Positions 9,160 to 20,710 of a stretch of 64,000 nt of DNA are shown here, piece by piece. This DNA is from Xestospongia muta (taxonomy: Eukaryota; Porifera; Demospongiae; Haplosclerida; Petrosiidae). Within the stretch, counting starts at the first letter, position 1; every line of letters starts with the position of its first letter. The translations under genes and the position numbers were made by a program. Under the pieces are notes generated by a model. It did not search any database. It had not been told where the DNA came from and was given only the letters and a program-made list of their open reading frames with translations. The stretch covers positions 8,654,954-8,718,953 of the forward strand of contig OY848920.1 of NCBI GenBank assembly GCA_963693285.1. Direction: 5' to 3'.

Positions 9160-12100
9160 CTGTTATAAAACAGAGGTAGTATAAAGTATAGTACACACAT
9201 AGTAATATATACTATCACACACTACAATGCACAGACAACACACTGAAGAAAGAAACCCATTACAATTTACTAACTATAGTTACTATGGCAACAGAAACAC
9301 TGAGCTGTTACTCAGAAATGAACAGACATTGTGAACAGAGTAAGGTAGAGTTTGCTAAACTGGAATACTTAAATCCTGTTTGTTACTATCTCTATCATAT
9401 TGGCTCATATTGTATTCTTATAACATGTACTTTTATAAATCTTATGGGATAACCATCTAGTCATCCGAGCTAGACATTTGACCAACCCCTTTCTCTTTGA
9501 GCAAAGGGGGTTTGTGAAACTGGAATATATTTAAACAAATTAATTGTCCTATCACTATAATCGTAATGAAGGCAATAGTCTGATATATTAGCACTTTACA
9601 TTGAAAGGAAGAGTCTGGTCATATACTCAGAGAGAGTTCTCACAATTGTCAGTTGCTATTAGTCCAGCAGGAAGTCCATACTTTGTTATATATTATTATA
9701 CTGATCCCTCCTCCTAAACCCTAAATATTAACAATACATAACAAAAATATGGAGGACGTCCTGATAGACAAATAGTCACTGTGATTAACTAGTTTTAATG
9801 AGTGGATATGTATCATTAATGTATCACAATGACATATGCCATAACTAGTTATAATTGACTTAAAGTACCTCATTTACACACATTTCACTCCAGGCCTTTC
9901 CTGTTATACATATATCAAAGGAGCTACAATAAACTATGAATCTCATTGCTACAGCTGTGATACTATAAATAAACTTTGTCTTGCATAGCCAGTCCGTCTA
10001 GGGAAGAATGTGCTGGCTACATAAGACTAAATTAAACCCACAGTGCTAAGGCAGCATTGCTTCCACTTGCTATTTACTCATACACACTGAACAAGGAAAG
10101 AAGGAAATACTGTTTATTAGTAAATTGATTAGTTCAATTTTAAGATATGTATTATTAATGTGTCACAATGACAAATGTCACATTGACTTAAATATTCTAT
10201 TTGATGAGAGTCAGATTCTGTAGCTTGTTTATCTCAACAATGGGAAGAGAACATGGCAATGATAGTATTTTTGTTTTTTAATCATAGGACTTATTATTTG
10301 TAGGAACTGCTTTATTTAAACGTTCCTGATAATAATATGCACACAACTCTAATTAAGAGGGTGTGGCTATCAGTTGCCCGTTCATAGCAATCAAAAAACA
10401 AACAAAAAATCTAGATTCTGACTACAAAGTATCTTTTATATTTGACTTGATCTATGACAATATTGTGAAGAAGTGAAGGTAAAAAGGTACTATTATGTTT
10501 ACATTATGACACACCTTCTTCTGACTCTTTGAGTTTAGTATAACTCTTCTCACATTTTAATTCTGATATTACAAACATAATGAAATAATCACAAAATATC
10601 AGTTATTATTACCTGTATTATTGTCACTGACAAATGATATGTGTTCCTCTTCTTGGGTAGATTTTGTTTGGGTCTCCTCAAGACCTTGTTCAATCATTAC
10701 TTCATGAACCTTTGGTATGAATGCTATATATAGTAGCAGTGAATAACATACAATCAGTAATAAGTAGATCATTAGATTAATGTAGGTGGGGCTACCTTAA
10801 CTCAACTATTAATTGAATCTACTAAATTTAGCAACTTCTAATCAGTTTAGTGTGTGTTAATTTTAGTGAATGTCACAGCAACACCTAGTTTCCTAATCAA
10901 AATGTACTTCTGTTAATTTTAGTGATTATTTCAGTAGTTATTAAAATTCCTAAAATTAGCACACACAAAGTATCACTGGTTTAAGACTCATCTCACACAT
11001 GTCACTCCAAAGCTCTCCCTGTGTGTATATCAAATGGAGATACAACAAGCTGTCAATTTCATTACTACAGCTGTGGTACTATAAATAAACTTTGTCTTAC
11101 ATAGCCAATCCATCAAGAGAGAAGGTGCTGGATATGCAAAACTAACTAAACCCACAGTGCTAAGGGCAAACCAACAGCATTGTTTCTACTTGATATTTAC
11201 TCATATACCAATTACCTTTTAAGCTTTGCTTTAATTCCTCGATTTGTTTGTTTCTCTCTCTTAGATGTAATGTCAATGACGTGATGATCTTTTGTAGTGT
11301 CTCTATTTCTTTCTGTCTCTCCGCAGACACTGACAGTATATTCTGCTCATTAGCTTTATATGAAACAAGATGAAAATTAAATACAGATACGCTATGTAAA
11401 ATACTGACAAGTAAGTACATTGTACAGACTGGACATAGGATTTCCATTGTATTAATTTATACCTTCCTTTGTTTTCACAAGTGATGTTAAATCTTCAATT
11501 GTTTTTTCTTTCATTTCTCTTGTTTCTATATAGAAACATTGAGTTATATATACCACATAATAGACAGTTATTTAATGAAACTGTAGTTGTAAACAACATA
11601 CCTTCATTTTGTCTGACAATAGATGACATTTGTATAGTCATCTTTTTCCGGATGGTTTGTTCTAATTCCAGTCTACTTCCCAACTCCTTGTTCTCTTCTA
11701 TTATAGCTCTAATCTCCTACATATCAATAAACAACAAGTTTAGCAATAATCTACAGTTGAACCATATTAAAAAACATGGTATCTCTTACCTCATATCTCT
11801 CACGTGCATCCCAAATGACATAGTACCCTATTGAGAGTTTTATCATTCCCATTTCCTTCAATTGGTTAAGATTCTTCTCTACTTCTTTCAGTAGAACATC
11901 CATCATATATCGAGGAGCATAGCAGGTTACAATGATGGAGTTGCCTTCTTTTGTTTTGCTAACCAAAATTCGTTTTGCCATATTTCCAAATGCTTTCCAT
12001 AGTAATGTTCTTATCTCTTCGAGTGTGTGTTCATCTATTCTCCATTCTAGGACAAATTCAATAGTCTCACATTTGAGAAGAGAGGATGAACCTGTCATGA

Positions 12101-13172
12101 AATCTTCGTTTTCACATACATGAAGTTTGATCTCCTTACAAAGTTCATCAACTTCAGATTTGTAAGTTGCAATATGATCTCTTGCTTCTTCAATATTGTA
12201 ATGATCAACTATACCCTCCAAGTGGACAACATTGATTATGGTACACTTCTCACGTACAATATCCATTATCTCATTAAATGATTCAGCTATAGATATTTGA
12301 GGTTTTAACTCTGGGAATGTTTTTCGAAGAAGCTCTTTAACTTCTGGCAGCGTGACAGCAGTTTGAATAAGTGGTGTGACAATACAAAATAGGTTTGCAA
12401 GTTTTGTTCTTATTTGATCAAAATTGCTTTGAAAAATAGGTGACAGGTAGAGCTTTCTTACTGGACCTAATATATAAATATTTGTATTATATCACTAATA
12501 GTCATATTTACATTAACTATACCTACCATAATCTTTTAGAGTACTTTTTCCTATACGTACTGTCTCCTCCGATTGTAACAAGACAGTACCAAAGATTTTT
12601 AACTGTTGGGGGTCTTTAGATACTGTATTTTGTAGTGCTGTTAATGGACGTCCAGTTAGTGACCCTCCTGATTTTTTCACGTCATCAAAGGTCTCCTCAG
12701 AGATTACACCCTCTGTATACAGTGTATGAGCTATCTCCAAAGGAAGACTGAGTTGAGAAAGACTTTCAGATTGTTTACAAAATATTTGAATGGTGAGATT
12801 TTGAGCTATTTAAGAAAGAACAACATTCAATAACGAGTACAGACATAATCAGCTCTTACTTTCAGCTAATGTCTTCTGATATTTCTCAGCTATTGTATTC
12901 TCACTGATGATTTCTGTCTTTAGAGTGTCTATAATCTGTTTTCTTGTACCAAAGGGTTTTGAACTGAGCCACAAATCAAACATCTTCAAAGCTTTCCTAT
13001 CACTCGTTGGAAAGTCCTTGTCAATACCATCCAGCTTGGCGGTGCTTAATTTGAGAAGCACACCAAACTGATACCACTTTGTATTAATATTGACGTGTTT
13101 GAGTAGCTCACAAACAGTCGGTTTTCCATTTAAAAAGGCGTCAAAAACTGTGGATTCTCCTACGTGATCCAT
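8330..13172 (-). CDS. Gene B: death domain / CARD-like / domain X / coiled-coil / LRR protein, 857 aa model
   Basis: Exons: 13172-12860, 12805-12527, 12466-11790, 11716-11602, 11525-11463, 11353-11216, 10723-10613, 10562-10515, 9159-8330. The sum is 2,574 bases, an exact multiple of three, with no internal stop. Order: death domain (about residues 15-100, motif KWYQFGVLLKLSTAKLD), CARD-like domain (LYTEGVISEETFDDVK), domain X, coiled coil (RQKEIETLQKIITSL and neighbours), acidic linker, about six LRRs of 28 residues. No signal peptide or membrane span, so probably cytoplasmic. It lacks a nucleotide-binding P-loop, which separates it from NLRs. By family logic the LRR would sense and the death folds would recruit partners; that role is inferred. 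The acceptor used in sister genes before the linker (ctactag) is mutated here to ctactat, and an AG six bases on keeps the frame. The join across the 1.35-kb intron to the LRR exon rests on matching phases only. Confidence 0.75.
9160..10514 (-). other. Large intron of gene B
   Basis: No exon or gene seen. Parts match the corresponding introns of genes C (about 17.3-18.0 kb) and D (about 28.2-29.3 kb). Confidence 0.6.
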
Positions 13173-13409
13173 AGCTTTCAGAAAAAAGTAGAGTTAGGGA
13201 CAGATCTGCTCAATACCATATATAGTATAAACTAGGTTAAGTAGTTTACTATCTATGTCAATACGCATGCGCATATTGACTCCACCCAGATCCACGTGGT
13301 CGCTAAGCTTGGACTTTTAGCATCGATGGTAGAAAAAACCAGGAGATTCTCTAGTTTGTAAAAGAAAGCAGTGTTGTTTTGGTAATGAAAATAATTTTAG
13401 TATTAGTAT

Positions 13410-13500
13410 TAGTTTTATTAGGAAATGTAATTTTGTTTTAGTTTTAGTTTTAGTTATGGTAGATTCTGATGATTTTTTTAGTTTTAGTAGAACCATGGAT
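13410..13500. repeat. Low-complexity TTAGTTTTAG tract
   Basis: Short irregular iterations of tagtatta and ttttag; the same tract is present at about 32,130-32,220. Confidence 0.6.
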
Positions 13501-13629
13501 ATTACCATATCCATTTTAGACTGAGCAGAGACCAAACAACCACTATGCTCCCACATAAGGGTTAAACATAATACCACATCCATAAATACTATTACAGGTG
13601 CCAAGTGACCAGCTCATTCCAGCTGTTAG

Positions 13630-13857
13630 AGAGATGCATTAGCAGCTTATAATGGTAACAGAGACCTTGTTAATATGCTGTTAGATAAAGCTGAACCCAC
13701 TACTGATGAGATTGAAAAAGCAGTAGTAACATCATGTTATGGTGGTCACCCTACTCTCATTACCTTACTCTCAAACAAACTTGTGAATTTAGAAGAAATA
13801 TCTGAAATAAATGTTGCACAAAACTGTTCTATTTATGATTGTCTAGTACTTTGTTAG
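13630..13857 (+). pseudogene. Ankyrin-like relic, copy 1
   Basis: The frame reads ALAAYNGNRDLVNMLLDKA and then, about 35 residues on, SCYGGHPTLITLLSNK, two segments with the helix-turn-helix spacing of ankyrin repeats. It stops at 13857 after roughly 75 residues, with no start or splice context. It is probably part of an old ankyrin-repeat gene carried along with the block. The flanking spacer (13,180-13,940) holds nothing else I can support. Confidence 0.45.
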
Positions 13858-13940
13858 AAAAAATTATTAGTAAAACTGAGAAGAGAAGATAGAGTCAGAA
13901 AGAAAATTAAAGAGAAAATAAAACTGAGCAAGAAGACAGA

Positions 13941-15663
13941 TTAAGAATAAACAAACAAATTACATCTATGCCAGAACACAAGTCTATCCTTAATAACTTG
14001 ATAACTGTCTAACTCCTTACAATAATCTTTATGTTGTTCAGATAAGTATAGTTTATGTATTGTAGTATTTTTAGTAAGCGATGTATATATTACCTTGATA
14101 TCAGCATCATTTAGTGAAGTATCGTTGAGATATAGGCATGTCAATGATGTAGTTGTTTGTATTAGATCTGCTATTGTACTGGTACTAACTGAAGTGATCT
14201 GATGATTACCCCCGATGTCCAACGTAGTCAATGTTTGGTTTTTAGTAAGTCCTTCACAGATATATCGGACTCCATTATCAGTGATGTTACAGTTGTAGAG
14301 ATGTAGTTCTTTTAAAAGTTGAATTAGTTGCTAACATAGTAGATAAGTGAGTCACATCTTCATCTGTGATATCAGTAACATTAGACAACACTAACTTCTC
14401 AAGTGTTTTATTATTGAAGAGACTATCACTGACTTGTTTGATACCACCAGTAATTGAAGAGGACTGCAGCGCTAGTGTTTTTATTGTTTTATTAGTTTTT
14501 AGTATCTCTGATGTTATCGATACACATGTACTGTTCAATAGAGTGTCCTGTATGTCAAGTCTCCACACAGTACACTTATTAAGATTGCTTATAATAACAG
14601 CAGTACTTTCAGGAGAGGATGAGTAAGAGAGATTAATACTCCATTTTTTTCCTGTTTGCTGTTCTTTTAATTTCTTCATTACATCTTCACTTTGTAGTAC
14701 ATTTGGTGAGTGGAGTATAACACTATTGTCATCTTTCCACTGAACTTTTCTAATAACTCCTGCAGAGTTAGTATATAGTATAGTACACATATATATACAC
14801 TATAATACATAGACAACACACTGAACAGGAAAGCCATTACTGTTTACTATGCAACAGCAACACTTAACTGCTACATAGAAATGAGCAGACATTGTGAACA
14901 AATAAGGTGGAGTTTGCTATATAAGAGACTTAAGATACTTAAATCCTGCTTCTTGCTATCTCACTATCACATTAATTGGCTCATGTTGTACTCTTACATG
15001 TACTTTTATAACACGCCAGTTATAATTGTAAAATGGTGTGGTTTTTTTATTGCTTTATCTTTAATATCACAGAATGTTAAATGTTGTTGTTTCTGACATT
15101 AAAAAGGAAGGATTTGGGTCAAAGTTTTATTAAACAAAGTACACAAAACTAGCTAGTCTATCAACTAGACCTCCTCTTTACTGATGCATGAGAAGAGTCT
15201 AGCAATGGTCACAATTGTTTAAATTTCAGTTGACTAATCAGATCCTACTACCAGGATTCTGTATAGTGTGGGCAACACGGAGTGGCATATTATTGTTACA
15301 GTAGCTGTTTTTTGCTTGCTAGTATCTTGTTTGTATGAAGCAAAGAAGCCATTTGATGTTTGCTATTAAGGTGAGACTGTTTTGATTCTGTACTTATTCA
15401 AATGTAGCCAATATGCACTGAAAGATTCTATATTTACATTATGACAAACCTTCTGAGTGTTCATCATCTGACTCTTCGACATCAGGAGAATTCTGCTCAT
15501 CTTTTGATATTAAAGATTTAATGAAACAATCCCAAGATGTCAGTTATATTATTACCTGTGTTTTCACTGATAGATGATTTGGACTCCTCCTCTTCAGTAG
15601 ACTTTGTTTGGGTCTCTTTAAATCTTTGTTCAGGCAGTGGTTTATGAACCTTTGATATGAATG
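13941..15663 (-). pseudogene. Gene F: 5'-truncated, frameshifted copy of gene E
   Basis: Only the linker exon (15663-15556), the acidic exon (15500-15450) and the LRR exon (14759-13941) remain, all close to those of gene E. The LRR exon is 819 bases against 818 in E: one extra A in a run near 14,316 shifts the frame and leads to an early stop at 14287, after which the frame continues from 14231 down to 13941. No death-domain, CARD-like or X exon lies upstream; homology to gene E ends at about 16,060. It could still yield an RNA, but no full product. Confidence 0.8.
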
Positions 15664-16061
15664 CTAGATCAGTAACAATGAAAGACACATACAGTGGACA
15701 TGAGTAATAATTATAGTATGTCAATAATGAAAGAGGGGCTACCAAAAGTCTACTAAATTTAGCTACATTTAAGTGGTTTAGTAAAGTTCACAGCCACACC
15801 TAGTGTCCTAATCAAAAAAATAAATTTTAGCTTTTACTAATTTTGTCAATCACTATAGTAGTTACTAAAATTCCTACAATTAGTAAATGCAATTAAAAAT
15901 AGACTTAAAGTATCTTTGGTTTGACAAATACCTCACTTCAAATGTAGAGTTCCTAAAATGTATACTATGTGTATATCAAAGGAATCTGCAGCAAAAGCCA
16001 GCAAGCTATGAATCTTATTACTTACAACAAATGCTATAAATAAACTTAGTCTTGTGTAACC

Positions 16062-16320
16062 AATTTTGTTTAGGAAGTGGTTACTATTTTGAGTCTGAAT
16101 TACCAGCAGGACAATTGGCAACATTTTCTATGTTCCAGTGTCCATTATGGGATGGACAACAATGTAATGAAAATGAAGGACCATGTTGTACTAATTTACA
16201 ATGCCATGGTTTAAAAATCTCTCAATGAGACTACCACTGATTGAACTTAGGGTATGTGGAAATCAAGGTGGTATAGATGAAGATACTCCTTTGGATATTA
16301 TTGAACTGTATATTCATTGA
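16062..16320 (+). pseudogene. 3' fibrinogen-like fragment
   Basis: Matches the last 80 or so codons of the gene at 6286-7413 (ESELPAGQL, PLWDGQQCNENEGPCCTN, IELRVCGNQGG, DTPLDIIELY) with at least one frame break around 16,200-16,240. Two AATAAA motifs follow shortly after. Confidence 0.7.
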
Positions 16321-16427
16321 ATAGTTAATAAACTTTATATTCATTGAATAGTTAATAAACTAAGTTTAATGATTAATTTATAATTAACTAATGATTGGTT
16401 AAGAGTCACTCAAAATTGTAAAGTGAA

Positions 16428-17257
16428 CTAAAAAAACTCAGGAAACAACACTAATTCTTCTTTATACCAGAATTGAAGTCTATCTTTGATAAATTGATAA
16501 CTGTCTAACTTCTCACACATTTTTTTATGATAATCGGATAAGTATAGTTTCTGTATTGTGGTGTTTTTAGCAAGTGCAGTGCAAATTATCTCGATGTCAT
16601 CATCCTTCAGTGAGGTATTGTCAAGACATAATTCTGTTAGTGATGTAGTTGTTTCTATTAACTTCACTATTGTACTGGTACTGATTGAAGTGATGTGAGG
16701 ATTACCACTGATGTTCAACTTAGTCAGTGATTGATTTTTAATAAGCCCTTCACAGATATATTGGACACCATTATCAGTGATGTTACAGTTTAAGAGAGTT
16801 AATTTTTCTAGTGTCGTGTTAGTTGTTAACATGTTAGACAAACAAATTGTGTCTTCATCTGTGATAGGAATATGCCAAATCCGTAAAACTTTAAGTGTAG
16901 TGTTAAAATATAGAACATCAGTGATTTGTTTAATGTCGTCTGCAGTAAGTGGAGAAGAGTATAGCAATAATTCTACTATTGTTTTATTAGTTTTAAGAGT
17001 CTCCGACAATATGGATACACACTGACTGTCCAATGAACCACGTTTTATGTCAAGTCTCCTCACTGTACACTTATTAAGATTGTTTATAATAACTGCAGTA
17101 CTTTCAGGAGATGATGAGAAGAGTTTAATAGTCCATTCTTTTCCTGTTTGTTGTTCTGTTATTAATTTACTTATAACATCTTCACTTTGTACTATACTTG
17201 GTCTTCTGAGTTTAACTCTATTGCTATATTCATCCCACCAAACTGTTCCAGTGTCTC
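16428..17257 (-). CDS. LRR exon of gene C
   Basis: 830 bases, the same length as in gene B, opening GDTGTVWWDEYSNRVKL after a tatacag acceptor. Repeats closely match gene B (CNITDNGVQYICEGL, GNPHITSISTSTIVKLIE). The last residues LVLFPEFF differ by one from B. Confidence 0.85.
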
Positions 17258-20200
17258 CTGTATATGTTATAAAACAGAGTTAGTATAAAGTATAGTACAC
17301 ACATAGTAATATATACTATAACACACTACAATACACAAACAGCACATGCACTAAAGAAGAAAGGAAGCCATTACTATTTACTACCTATGGTTCCTATGGC
17401 AACAGCATCACTGAGCTGCTACATGAAAATGAACAGACATTATTAACAGAGTAAAGGGGAATTTGCTAAATTGGAATACTTAAATCATGTTTCTTACTAT
17501 CTCTCTATCATATTGTACTCTTACATGTACTTGTGTAAATCTTATGGGATAACCATCTAGTCATCCGAGCTAGACATTTGACCAACCCTTTTCTCTTTGA
17601 GCAAAGGGAGGTTTGGGAAACTGGAATATATTTGAACAAGTTAATTGCTCCTATCACTATAATCGTACCGAAGACAATAGTCTGATATATTAACACTCCA
17701 CATTGAAAGGAAGGATCTAGTCATATACTCAGAGAGAGTTCTCACAATTATCAGTTGTTATTTGTCCAGCAGGAAGTCCATACTTTGTTATGTATTATGA
17801 TACTGATCCAACCTCATAAACCCTAAATATTAACTATACATAACAAAAAAACAGAGGACTTCTGCTAGACAAATAGTCACCTTGATTATTTAATTTTTAA
17901 CAAATGAATATGTATCATAAATATATCACAATGACAATATATATCTATGACAACATTGTGAAGAAGTGTAGGTAAAAAGGTATTATTATGTTTACATTAT
18001 TACATATACCTTCTTCTGACTGTTCATCATCTGACTCTTTAAGTTTAGGAGAACTCTTCTCATCTTTTAATTCTGATATTACAAACTTAATGAAATAATC
18101 ACAAGATGTCAGTTACTATTACCTCTATTGTTGTCACTGACAAATGATATGTGTTTCTCTTCTTGAGTAGATTTTGTTTGGGTCTCCTCAAGACCTTGTT
18201 CAATCATTAGTTCATGAACCTTTGGTATGAATGCTATATCTAGTATCAATGAATAATATACAATCAGTAATAAGTAGATCATTAGATTAATGTAGGTGGG
18301 GCTACCTAAAGTCAACTATTATTTGTGTCTATTTCATAGTGACTTTTATTCTGTTTAATGTGTATTAATTTTAGTGAATTTTTAGCCTAGTTTTCTACTC
18401 AAATTTTCATTTTTTGCTCTGTTAATTTTAGTGATTGTTGCAATACTTGCTAAAATTCCTAAAATACTACACTACAAAAAATTAAAAATAGACTTAAAGT
18501 AACTCTAGTTTGAAACACATCTCATCTCACTCCAGAACTCTCCTATGTGCATATCAAAGGAAGCTACAACAAGCAATGAATCTTATTACTACAGCTGTGG
18601 TACTAGAAATAAACTTTGTCTTGTGTAGACAGCCCTTCTAGGGAGAAGGTGCTTGGATATGCTAGACTAAATTAAACCCACAGTGCCTTGAGTAAACTGA
18701 CATCATTGCTTCCACATGCTATCCACTCATATACAAATTACCTTTTAAGCTTTGCTTTATTTCCTCAATTTGTTTGTTTCTCTCTCTTAGTTGTAGTGTC
18801 AATGACGTGATGATCTTTTGTAGTGTCTCTATTTCTTTCTGTCTCTCAGCAGACACTGACAGTATATTCTGCTCATTAGCTTTATATGAAACAAGAAAAA
18901 AATTAAATACAGATACGCTATGTAAAATACTGACAAGTAAGTACATTGTACAGACTGGACTTAGGATTTCCATTGTATTAATTTATACCTTCCTTTGTTT
19001 TCACAAGTGATGTTAAATCTTCGATTGTTTTTTCTTTCATTTCTCTTGTTTCTACATAGAAACATTGAGTTATATATACCACATAATAGACAGTTATTTA
19101 ATGAAACTGTAGTTGTAAACAACATACCTTCATTTTGTCTGACAATAGATGACATTTGTATAGTCATCTTTTTCCGGATGGTTTGTTCTAATTCCAGTCT
19201 ACTTCTCAACTCCTTGTTCTCTTCTACTATAGCTCTAATCTCCTACATATCAATAAACAACAAGTTTAACAATAATCTACAGTTGAACCATATAAAAATA
19301 CATGGTATCTCTTACCTCATGTCTCTCACGTGCATCCCAAATGACATAGTACCCTATTGAGAGTTTTATCATTGCCATTTCTTTCAATTGGTTAAGATTC
19401 TTCTCTACTTCTTTCAGTAGAACATCCATCATATATCGAGGAGCATAGCAGGTTACAATGACGGAGTTGCCTTCTTTTGTTTTGCTAACCAAAATTCGTT
19501 TTGCCATATTTCCAAATGCTTTCCATAGTAGCGTTCTTATCTCTTCGAGTGTGTGTTCATCTATTTTCCATTCTAGGACAAATTCAATAGTCTCACATTT
19601 GAGAAGAGAGGATGAACCTGTCATGAAATCTTCGTTTTCACATACATGAAGTTTGATCTCCTTACAAAGTTCATCAACTTCAGATTTGTAAGTTGCAATA
19701 TGATCTCTTGCCTCTTCAATGTTGTAATGATCAACTATACCCTCCAAGTGGACAACATTGATTATGGTACACTTCTCACGTACAATATCCATTATCTCAT
19801 TAAATGATTCAGCTATAGATATTTGAGGTTTTAACTCTGGAAATGTTTTTCGAAGAAGCTCTTTAACTTCTGGCAGCGTGACAGCAGTTTGAATCAGTGG
19901 TGTGACAATGCAAAATAGGTTTGCAAGTTTTGTTCTTATTTGATCAAAATTGCTTTGAAAAATAGGTGACAGGTAGAACTTTCTTACTGGACCTAATATA
20001 TAAATATTTATATTATATCACTAATAGTCATAATTACATTAACTATACCTACCATAATCTTTTAGAGTACTTTTTCCTATACGCACTGTCTCCTCCGATT
20101 GTAACAAGACAGTACCAAAGATTTTTAACTGTTGGGGGTCTTTAGATACTGTATTTTGTAGTGCTGTTAACGGACGTCCAGTAAGTACCCCTCCTGATTT

Positions 20201-20698
20201 TTTCACGTCATCAAAGGTCTCCTCAGAGATTATACCCTCTGTATATAGTGTATGAGCTATTTCCAAAGGAAGACTGAGTTGAGAAAGATTTTCAGATTGT
20301 TTACGAAATATTTGAATGGTGAGATTTTGAACTATTTAAGAAAGAACAACATTTAATAACGAGTAAAGACGTAATCAGCTCTTACTTTCAGCTAATGTCT
20401 TCTGATATTTCTCAGCGATTGTATTCTCACTGATGATTTCTGTCTTTAGTGTGTCTATAATCTGTTTTCTTGTAGCAAAGGGTTTTGAACTGAGCCACAA
20501 ATCAAACATCTTCAAAGCTTTCCTATCACTCGTTGGAAAGTCCTTGTCAATACCATCCAGCTTGGCGGTGCTTAATTTGAGAAGTACACCAAACTGATAC
20601 CACTTTGTATTAATATTGACATGTTTGAGTAGCTCACAAATGGTCGGTTTTCCATTTAAAAAGGCGTCAAAAACTGTGGCTTTTCCTACATGATCCAT
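16428..20698 (-). CDS. Gene C: death domain / CARD-like / domain X / coiled-coil / LRR protein, 864 aa model
   Basis: Exons: 20698-20386, 20331-20053, 19992-19316, 19242-19128, 19051-18989, 18879-18742, 18239-18123, 18072-18010, 17257-16428; total 2,595 bases, in frame. Domain order as in gene B, which it matches nearly exactly in the 5' half (constant spacing of 7,526 bases from B). Differences: ATVFDAFLNG at the start, a linker exon with its original acceptor, and a longer acidic exon (ELKDEKSSPKLKESDDEQSEE). A good acceptor (ttttttgcag) sits 12 bases before the chosen ATG and adds MQKA-type sequence if an upstream exon exists; B and D have lost this AG. The product is probably cytoplasmic with LRR-based recognition (inferred). 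Confidence 0.77.
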
Positions 20699-20710
20699 AG
20701 CTTTCTGCAA

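Larger units (their letters stand above)
9200..16060. repeat. Segmental duplication block 1 (matches 28.2-34.8 kb)
   Basis: Genes B and F with their spacer match genes D and E with theirs. Equivalent landmarks lie exactly 18,725 bases apart from about 13.1 to 14.6 kb (for example the death-domain starts 13172/31897 and the ankyrin-like relics ending 13857/32582). Outside that stretch small indels shift the offset. At about 16,060 the match stops and a fibrinogen-like fragment begins. Confidence 0.8.

Noticed and set aside
11790..12466. Possible NACHT or other NTPase in domain X
   Set aside because: No GxxxxGK[ST] or acidic Walker B motif in any of the four readable copies; GNSIIV is not a P-loop.
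13317..13604. Minus-strand frame of 95 codons next to gene B (copy at 32042-32329)
   Set aside because: Low-complexity Thr/Lys and Leu-rich stretches come from the ttttag tract; no splice or start support.
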